DNA from: Eupeodes corollae
Lineage: Eukaryota; Arthropoda; Insecta; Diptera; Syrphidae
NCBI RefSeq assembly: GCF_945859685.1
Contig: NC_079147.1
Location: forward strand, 213,593,578-213,657,577
Direction of reading: 5' to 3'
DNA length: 64,000 nt
The position numbers and the translations under genes are program-made. The notes under the pieces are model-generated. The model saw nothing but the letters and a program-made list of their open reading frames with translations, ran no database searches and was not told the origin of the DNA. The first letter of the stretch is position 1, and every line of letters starts with the position of its first letter. Positions 56,931 through 64,000 of this stretch are shown piece after piece.

Positions 56931-58126
56931 ATCTAAATAAGCTCATTAAAGTCCAGCGGTCAGCAGGTATGTGCATCACAGGATCACTTCGCACAACACC
57001 AACCGCAGCACTGGAAGTGCTTTTAAATCTAACACCACTTGACATCTTCTCTAAAAAGGTGGCTGCCAACTCATGTGTAAGGCTTAGAGCCACCTCTCAA
57101 TGGACCAGTAACAATACTGGACATACAACCATTCTAGACAATTTCAGATCTATCCCAGATCGCTTAGACTATACCACCCCAAAAATTGTATTTGGTAAAA
57201 GATTCCATGTGTCCATCCCTTCAAGATCCTCCTGGGAAGAAGAGGGACCCCTGGAAGACGATGCGGTACACTTCTATACTGACGGTTCAAAGACCGATCA
57301 CGGAGTTGGAAGTGGTATCTTTTCAGAACAACTGAATCTCAGTCTATCCTATAGACTTCCCAATCAATGTAGTGTATTCCAGGCAGAAGTAATGGCGATT
57401 AAAGAAGCACTATCCTGGCTCAAAGAAAACGTTATATCTTGTAAGGATATACGAATCTTCTCGGACAGCCAAGCCGCTCTTAAATCTCTCGCGTCTGTCT
57501 CCACAAACTCTCGAACAGTCCACGATTGTCAATCATCTCTGAAGGAGATGACGGAACAGTTTAACATTCACCTCATTTGGGTGCCGGGCCACAGAGACAT
57601 TCCGGGAAATTGCAAAGCCGATGAGCTCGCCAAAAACGGAACACTTCTGCCTTATGTTAGACAAAAACATAACATAGGAACACCATTTGCTACATGCAAA
57701 TATCTTCTCAAGCAATATGCTCTAGAAACCACAAATGCTAGATGGTCACAAAGCACCACCTGCCTAGCAACCAAGCAAATATGGCCAAGTATTGACTTAA
57801 AACGTACAAAAGGCTTGATATCCCTGAGCAGACAAAGTATAAGCTCTACAATTGGAGTAATAACGGGACACTGCCTCATAGGTAGACGTGCTCTGAGGCT
57901 AGGGGTCTACACAAATGACTTCTGTAGAAGCTGCATGGACGAGGAGGAAGAGGAAACAGTCCAACACCTTCTATGTACATGTCCAGCACTTTCATTAGAA
58001 GGAATTACTTTCTCGGTAAACCCTTCTTCGATAATACCAGTGAACTGGCAACGATTGACACAAAACGTCTCTCTAACTTTATTAAAAGTACAAAATGGTT
58101 TGTTTAAATTCATTACTCTCCCATGA
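56899..58126 (+). pseudogene. LOA RNase H and C-terminal zinc-binding domain
   Basis: It continues the same protein after the frame change: 'LDKMVNLNKLIKVQRSAGMC' and 'PTAALEVLLNLTPLDIFSKK', then RNase H with 'HFYTDGSKTDHGVGSGIFSE' (first Asp), 'FQAEVMAIKEALSWL' (Glu), 'IRIFSDSQAALKSL' (Asp) and 'WVPGHRDIPGNCKADELAK' (His and last Asp). A C-terminal 'CRSCMDEEEEETVQHLLCTC' cysteine/histidine cluster follows, and then a stop at 58124-58126. The frame is open from 56819, but only residues after the lesion belong to the family. RNase H removes the RNA strand during copying; it is present in only some LINE clades. Confidence 0.9.
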
Positions 58127-58395
58127 GTAACCTCATTAGTGGTATCACAATGGACCCTTGAGGTCTACGTGTGTCAATGATATCTGGACAGCCACTCCAA
58201 CCTAACCTAACCTTAACATCTTTTCAAAAACTTGAGATTATGGCTTAAAACTTATTTATCTTATAAGAAATATTTTTTTCAACATTCGATCAAAATTTGA
58301 TAAAAATCGAATTGACACTACGAAAAAAATAAAAGCTTAGAATAACATTTAACAAAAGTTGGTAAAAATTCATTTTCGACTCAAATAATAAATAA

Positions 58396-58563
58396 ATTAG
58401 GTGGCGCAACAGTCAGAACCAGGGTCTAGTGATTTAAAACTCTCAACCATTCCTGTGCAAATAATTGCAGGGATTTCGAAAACCTACAGTTAATATGCCT
58501 AATCCGAACGCCTAAATTGAGAAAGCACTTTTTTATGACATGAATTACTTTTGGAGAATTTAG
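58396..58563 (-). repeat. tRNA-derived SINE, 3' half, copy 5
   Basis: 'aggtggcgcaacagtc', 'gggtctagtgatttaaaact', 'ctcaaccattcctgtg', 'atgcctaatccgaacgccta' and 'gagaaagcactttttt' match 61733-61890. The tRNA head is missing. It lies inside the AT-rich repeat array. Confidence 0.78.
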
Positions 58564-59100
58564 AAACGTTGTTAAAATTGATTTTCGACTCAAAGATCTT
58601 TTTAAAACTTTGAGATATTGGCTTTAAACTACTTTTATCTTGTTTATATTGTTTCAACATTCAAAATTTGGGAAAAATATAATTGACAGCTTCCTTACAA
58701 AAAATAAAAACCCACAAAAAATATTAAAACTCTGTAAAAATTTAATTTCGACTCAATTAGCTTTTCAAAACTAAAAAATATTGTTTTCAAACTTTTTTAT
58801 TTCACAGAAAATATTGTTTTCGATATTCAGTAGTTTTAGTTTTTTCATACAAAACAAAAACAAAATCTACAAAAAATAGTACGCAAAATTTGGTAAAAAT
58901 TGATGTTCCGTTCTTGATATCTCTCAAATTAATTTCATTCACTCAACTTGTAAAAGTTTTAAAATGGCACATAAATTGGTAAACATTTGTTTTCGACTAG
59001 AAATCTATTTGACATAACTTGATTTTCAAACTAAACTATTTCTTTATATGAAAAATATTGTTGTCAATTTTAAAAATTTTAAGAATAATTAAAGTTATCA

Positions 59101-59645
59101 GTGTGGTTCTATCCCAGCCTCTTTTTATTCTTGTAATCGGTCCGATTTCCTAAATTTTGAATTTTGGCATTTGGCGGCATTTTTTGGTCCATAGAATCTA
59201 ACAGTATGATTTTTAGAAAGATGTCTGTAGTGCGTGTTAAAATAAATTCGTTATTTCGGGATACTTTCCTCTTTCTGTCACATCTCAACTTCAAGAACTC
59301 AAAAACGAATATTTAACGAAGAACAAAATAGCACTTCCTAATAAATTATGCTGTTTTTGACATTTAGGGAAATTCAAAAATATAATCCCCTTAACACTTG
59401 ACAGTTTTTGTTTACAAAACAATATCCCAAATTTCTATGGTGCTCAAAAGTGCATACATTTTAGACATACTTATTAAATTTAAAAAATCAACCATTTTTA
59501 ATTTTGACCTCACTAATTGCTAAAATTTAGTTTAACTTAATTGATATTTTTTCATTATTTATTGGCCCACTTTTTTTAACGAATATCCCACATTAATGTA
59601 GACTCAAAATCCCTCGATACCCCACACATGTGTTATTGAGTATCA
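59101..59645. other. AT-rich DNA
   Basis: No frame recognised. 'taacgaatatcccaca' at 59577-59592 recurs at 62944-62959, with 'ttattgagta' following in both places. Confidence 0.35.
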
Positions 59646-59652
59646 GACTAAC

Positions 59653-60710
59653 TTGAGTCATAGACTAACTTCTCTCGCAGTCAGTTGTAAATCCAAATCT
59701 CTTATAATGTCAAAAACTTGTGCTAAATATAACCAAATCATTAAACTTTCTAAACTTTATATCGAGTGCGGCTACTACTGCTGTCAATTTTTTCATAGAG
59801 AATGTACTGAAATTGACTTTACTTCATTAACAAAGTCTAATATTTTCTGAAAATACAATTCGTGTTCTTTTTTTAACATTTCTTCAATTCTAAAAAGTGT
59901 TGAAGTTCTTTCTTATGGTATAAGTGAAATTAAAAAAGAGCTATCTGATTTAAAGTCGTTAATTAATATTAATCCCCCTCTCCGTTAAACGAATAAAAAA
60001 GTGTTATGCAATCACCACCGTTGCTGTAAATCATCATAACACTGAAATTCCATCTTCACATGGAATGATCCTCATCTCCATCGATATCACCAGGGCAGGG
60101 TATCAGGTTGACGTCATCTATACTAACTTTGCAAATACCTTTGATAGAGTCAGCCACATTATTCTACTGAAAAAACTATCAAGAATTAGTTTTCATTCAA
60201 ATATTTTGCAATGGTTAAAATCTTATCGTATACGACACATTGAATTTGTTTCCATTGGTAATGTTCTCTCTACTCCTGTACATGTGTCATAAGGAGTACC
60301 TCAAGGTAGTCACCTGGGACCCTTACCCTGATGATTGCCTTCGCTTGCAAGATGACCTTAACATGCGTATTGAATGCAAGAAATATCAACTATCTAAAAA
60401 CGTTTCAAAATGTCAATGTTTTTTTCATTCTATCGTTCTTACTATCCTACTTTCTTCGAATATAAAATTGGCAGTAGTGTTCCTGAAAGAGTCAATGAAA
60501 ACTAAGATCTTGGTGTTGTTTTTGACCTCAAACTCAATTTTATCAAACATGTTGAATATATTGCTAAAAACTAAGCCCCTTTGGTTTTATTAAAAGAAAT
60601 TAATCAGACCTTTTAGACCCTTATACTATTAAATCTAATTTTTGTGCATACGTAAGATCTATTTTAGAATATTGTTGTGAGGTTTGGAACCCATACTATA
60701 GAATGCATTC
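59653..60710 (+). mobile_element. LINE family Q (jockey/CR1-like): ORF1 piece fused to RT
   Basis: At 59653-59850 a small frame reads 'KTCAKYNQIIKLSKLYIECG' and 'YYCCQFFHRECTEIDFTSLT', a PHD-like Cys/His cluster (C..C, C, FH..C) as found in ORF1 of CR1/jockey-group LINEs. A degraded coiled-coil-like segment 'GISEIKKELSDLKSLI' follows near 59925-59965. RT begins at 60065: 'VDVIYTNFANTFDRVSHIIL' (motif A), 'SFHSNILQWLKSYRIRHIEF' and 'GVPQGSHLGP' (60293-60325, frame change), then 'DDCLRLQDDLNMRIECKKYQ' and 'NVSKCQ', and finally 'YVRSILEYCCEVWNPYY' at 60650-60700. Endonuclease and the RT fingers are deleted between ORF1 and motif A, and motif C is lost. Confidence 0.75.
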
Positions 60711-61718
60711 ATTAAGAATTGTGCCTAGTACCTCACCTGGAGATTGGGTTCTAACCCCAATGGAAAGTTGTTGGGGGCAGCAAAGAGAGAAGTGGGGAGA
60801 TGTGTTTCCACTAAGGCACCTCTCCTTATCCAGACGGCAGCGGAGGAATTCCCGAGATGGAATCAACGGTGGCGTCTGCACTTCCAGTAGGATTCATCTA
60901 TTTAGTGAACACCTTATAGGGCTTGAATTATTCGGAGCCCAGGCCTATAAGGGGCGGTTTTATCTGGCTAGCCGTCCTTGGAGTTATACTACGGATCTGG
61001 CCCTTCAGGTTGCGGGTTGTGCCGTCGCCGTGACTTTCTGGCAACGTAAAAATATCATAGAACTTCGGATATGCACGTGCAATATTAGGTCCCTTAACAG
61101 ACCACGTGCGGCCGAAAAACGGATTCAGGCTCATAGATTTTGCTGCGGGGCGAAACGTCATGGTAGCCAGTACGCGTTTTCCACACCTCAACATCCACAA
61201 TGAAACTTAGAGATCTCCAGAGCAATCTACCGTCAACCAGATTGACCACATTGCGGTCAACGAAAGACACGCTTCCAGCATCATGGATGTACGAACTTTC
61301 CGAGGAGCTAACATCGAATCGGACCACTACATTGTTGTAGCCAAGGTATCACTTCGGGTTTCCAGACCAAAGGCAAAACAGGAATGTGCTGGGAGAAAGA
61401 ACAAGGAAACCCTGGTTTGATGAAAAATGTCGGCAGGCAAATGCAGCCAAACAACAGGCACACAAAGCGGCGCTGTATAAAAGGACGAGGGTTGCTTATC
61501 AGCTCTATGAGCAGAAGAGGCGAGAGAAACACCAACAAACGGCTGCAAAGACGAAATGGAAACATCATGGTGGAACCGCAGTCAATGCTGAGGATATGGA
61601 AGCACCACTTCTGCAGACTGTATACCGGCGACGACGAACCGAATTCCGCTGTCAGGCAGGATGATTCATTCAACATAGACGACGAAAGCCAACAATCCCG
61701 TATTCCCGACTTAGACGA

Positions 61719-62025
61719 TTAAAAAACGATTAGGTGGCGCAACAGTCCGTTGAGAATTAGGGCCTAGTGACTTACAACTCTCAACCATTCCTGTGTGCGA
61801 GTAATGTTGTCAGGAATGGAGAGGACCTACAGTTTATATGCCGAATCCGAACGGCTAATTTGAGAAAGCACTTTTTCACGACAAGAGTTACTCTTGGAAA
61901 ATTTATCAATTCCTCGCAAGAGGCAGTACCCGTGAAAAGACTTTAGATGGCATAGGCAGGGATCGAACCCAAGACCTCTGGCATGACAATACAACGCACT
62001 AACCATCATGCCACGGGTACTACCC
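61719..62025 (-). repeat. full-length tRNA-derived SINE, copy 6
   Basis: Read on the minus strand it starts with a tRNA-like head: 'GTACCCGTGGCATGATGG' 'TTAGTGCG' (A-box region, 62003-62013, not a perfect A box) and 'GGGTTCGATCCC' (a perfect B box; plus-strand 'gggatcgaacc' at 61959-61969). A 9-bp hairpin ('gtacccgtg' 61926-61934 with 'cacgggtac' 62012-62020) encloses the tRNA-like part. A ~200-bp body unrelated to tRNA ends 'GGACTGTTGCGCCACC' plus a short A/T tail. The 14-bp direct repeat 'cccgacttagacga' flanks it (61705-61718 and 62026-62039). It would be transcribed by RNA polymerase III and moved by a partner LINE. Confidence 0.9.
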
Positions 62026-62500
62026 CCCGACTTAGACGAAGTAAAGATTAAAGACTAAGCTGAAGTCTAATAAAACTGATGGAACAGATGGCTTGAATAC
62101 AGAACTCTTAAAAGCAGCTGGTTTGAAGCATGTACCAACTTATCTGTAAGATATGGTTGGATGAAAGCATGCCCGACGAATGAAACCTCAGTATTGTTTG
62201 CCCGATCCTGAAAAAACTAGACTCTCTAAACTGCACCAACTATAGAGAAATCAGTCTACTTACATCGCCTATAAAATCTTTTCTGTTAATTAGGGCAAAA
62301 CAAAGTACATACTGTGGTCAAGAAAGGACATACAACATCGACATCTCGGTCAAAACGTCACCATCGACAGACGTAACTTTGAGTTAGTCAAGGACTTCGT
62401 CTACCTAGGCTCCGCTGTAAACGCAGAAAACAACACCAGCGCTGAGATCAAACGCAGAATAACTCTTGCTTACCGCTGTTTCTTTGGGCTAAGAAAGCAA

Positions 62501-62839
62501 TTGAGTGGTAAAGTCCTCTCTCTAGTGACCAAAGGTTCGCAATATAATACCCTTATCATCCCCGTCCTGCTATACGGTGCAGAAGCTAGGACTATGACAA
62601 AAGCGGATGAAAGCACCTTGGATCGGTTCGAGAGAAAAGTTCTTAGTGTGATCTACGGTCCCGTATGCATTGAAGGGGAGTGGAGGAGAAGATGGAACGA
62701 CGAGCTGTTCGAATTGTACAGCGACGTAGACCTATCCAGAAGGGTAAAAGTCCAACTACTAAGATGGCTGGGTCACGTAGAGCGCATGGAAACCAATCCT
62801 CCAACTTGTAGCGCGAAACTGGAGACATCTGGCTCATGA
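62501..62839 (+). pseudogene. RTE-like RT C-terminal domain
   Basis: 112 open residues: 'NTLIIPVLLYGAEARTMTKA', 'DESTLDRFERKVLSVIYGPV', 'EWRRRWNDELFELYSDVDLS' and 'RVKVQLLRWLGHVERMETN'. It is the same domain as at 65-334 on the minus strand with about 80% identical residues by eye. It is the best preserved piece of this family here, but its palm domain is missing. Confidence 0.82.
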
Positions 62840-62925
62840 CCGAGCTAGATGGAGAAGTTTTTGGGTGAGGGCCTAGTCCACATAGGACTGTAGCGCGACC
62901 CTAAGTAGTTAATAAGTAAGAAAGT

Positions 62926-64000
62926 AATTTGATATCGTCAATGTAACGAATATCCCACAAATGGGGTATTGAGTACCCAGCACCCTTAAATTCCCTGACA
63001 ATGTTCTTAAACATTCAATTGCAAATAAATTTAAATCACATACTTAGTTGGTTACTCAAAACAGAAAACTGTTAGACACGCCTCCTTAGTCAATAGTTTC
63101 AGAAAACAAGCTCTTAACAAGCTTAAAAATGCTTTATTAAAAAGAAAATTATCCAATTACTAAGTAATTTCTTAGACTTCAATGTTAATTAAAAGTGTTA
63201 ACCTATTTCACACTATATCATCATCATAGGTACCTTTTCTGCCTTCCCAGACCTACAGTTACATTCTGTACTTAAAGTTAAACTAAAATACATGTATACA
63301 CAAAAGTATGCTCTTGTGCAATTTTATCTTATAGAACGATCAAACATTGAACCAATTAGACTTTGGCATCAGGCGTGTTGGTCTTGGTTGTTGGTTCATC
63401 ATCTTCATCATAATAATATTTAAATATATAGTTATACAGTTCAGATCTTATGCAGTTTGTTGACAACAAAATGAGACCCTTGTAGAACACGCATGTACTA
63501 CCGCTACTAACTTGGTCATAAATCCTCATGGTGTGTATGTTCAACTCGCGTAAGAAGTAACAAGTGCTGCGGAACCTTCCACGCGCATGCTAATCAATTC
63601 AACTCGAGGCGTTTTCTATTGAAATCTATAAATTATATTGTTAGGCTCCTGTCTGATACGTACGAGTATAAGTTATCTGCATAAGCCTATGTATGAAAGT
63701 ATATTGGGAGGCACGCGTATGAGTATATGTACATTTCAAGAGCTTATTGGATTGAAATCTGGAATATTGTAGCTAGTCGTATATGCCACCGTCTATCGGC
63801 TTGCCTCATCTTTCTCGATTTAGAGTTTGAATCGAAATTTTATAACTTCCTTATGGCTCCCTTCACACGAGGCTCACAACTTGAGCTCGTTATTACAGGG
63901 TGTTCTCTTACAAAGGCTTCAAAATTTACAAAGATACAACAACTTGCTCTGTTGCAATTCCCCTTTGAGTTCTTCCACCGAAATCCTATGTGTACTGATT
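62926..64000. other. unassigned AT-rich DNA
   Basis: No element or gene recognised apart from the short repeat at 62944-62980. Confidence 0.4.

Larger units (their letters stand above)
55614..58214 (+). mobile_element. LOA-clade LINE, 5'-truncated, with target-site duplication
   Basis: A 2.6-kb insertion is flanked by 'aacatctt' at 55606-55613 and 58215-58222. It begins inside ORF2, carries the end of the linker, RT, RNase H and a zinc-binding C-terminus, and ends 'ccaacctaacctaacctt'. The RT/RNase H order and the motifs 'LDIEGAFNNV' and 'GGVLSPLLWNMVVNDLL' indicate the LOA clade. Two lesions are visible: a frame change with stops near 55755-55770 and a five-base insertion near 56893-56900. 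It is by far the freshest element in the window, and its flanks are the AT-rich repeat. Confidence 0.85.
55321..59100. repeat. AT-rich diverged tandem repeat (interrupted by LOA and SINE)
   Basis: Phrases recur in the same order: 'ttggtaaaaattnaatttncgactcaa', 'cttttcaaaacttgagatattggctttaaac', 'aaaatattgttttcaacattc', 'aaaatttgataaaaatcgaattgacag', 'aaaaaataaaacc'. They appear at 55350-55613 and again, several times, at 58215-59100, suggesting a monomer of roughly 180-200 bp. The LOA LINE (55614-58214) and a SINE (58396-58563) sit inside it. The period is estimated by eye. Confidence 0.6.
60715..62925 (+). mobile_element. RTE-like LINE, plus-strand copy, carrying a SINE
   Basis: The leader at 60718-60920 matches the reverse complement of 11050-11340. 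Then comes an endonuclease with a deletion: 'RLIDFAAG'-like, 'TVNQIDHIAVN' (61230-61265) and 'GANIESDHYIVV' (61305-61340). The linker 'KPWFDEKCRQANAAKQQAHK' is at 61400-61460. A SINE interrupts it (61719-62025). RT fingers are degraded (62040-62290), the palm is deleted (62285-62300), and the C-terminal part is well kept: 'NFELVKDFVYLGSAVNAENN' (62375-62435), then 'MTKADESTLDRFERKVLSVI' and 'KVQLLRWLGHVERMETN'. It ends with a '(taag)n'-like tail near 62905-62925. Confidence 0.82.

Noticed and set aside
61959..62013. Stand-alone tRNA gene
   Set aside because: B box and head are present, but there is no proper anticodon arm or acceptor stem, and the unit recurs with a common non-tRNA body, so it is a SINE.

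Overview
The window looks like part of a large, AT-rich insect genome, most likely a dipteran. I base this on the mix of retrotransposon types (LOA, RTE-like and jockey/CR1-like LINEs, Ty3/gypsy, BEL/Pao), a PIF/Harbinger remnant, a tRNA-derived SINE, and short GC-rich islands with A/Q/N-rich triplet runs typical of fly genes. I see no bacterial-style gene, operon, rRNA, free-standing tRNA or CRISPR array. Almost every long reading frame belongs to a decayed mobile element.

Layout. 0-5.7 kb: RTE-like LINE fragment (-), SINE piece, LINE family D (-), LINE family X (+). 6.7-7.0 kb: Harbinger transposase piece. 8.5-11.3 kb: the most complete RTE-like element (-). 13.5-15.2 kb: GC-rich island with two plausible plus-strand host exons. 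15.5-20.5 kb: RTE-like (+), internally deleted Ty3/gypsy (-), LINE family J piece (+), endonuclease piece (-). 22.9-28.4 kb: a nest in which LINE O (-) is split by LINE K (-) and LINE J (+). 28.9-34.2 kb: mostly unique DNA with CG-rich islands and possible exons. 34.6-37.7 kb: LINE J (-) whose reverse transcriptase gene carries a tandem array of about twelve copies of one ~116-bp internal segment. 40.3-42.1 kb: BEL/Pao pol (-). 42.7-45.3 kb: two LINE J copies (-), one split by a SINE. 46.1-47.0 kb: coding-like island. 47.8-50.9 kb: SINE, RTE-like (-), X (+), D (-). 51.6-53.5 kb: GC-rich, triplet-rich DNA. 54.6-59.1 kb: unassigned island, then an AT-rich diverged repeat array holding a 5'-truncated LOA LINE with an intact target-site duplication. 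59.6-62.9 kb: jockey/CR1-like piece (+) and RTE-like LINE (+) carrying a full-length SINE with a 14-bp target-site duplication. 62.9-64 kb: nothing recognised.

The elements do not work together. They are layers of successive insertions, apparently in the introns or flanks of one or more host genes whose small exons may lie at 14-15, 31, 33 and 46-47 kb. I could not name a host gene. The best observations are the tandem amplification inside a reverse transcriptase gene, the SINE family with six copies here (one full length, one splitting an RTE-like LINE and one splitting a LINE J copy), and the unassigned host-exon candidates. Letters D, J, K, O, Q and X are my working names for LINE families.
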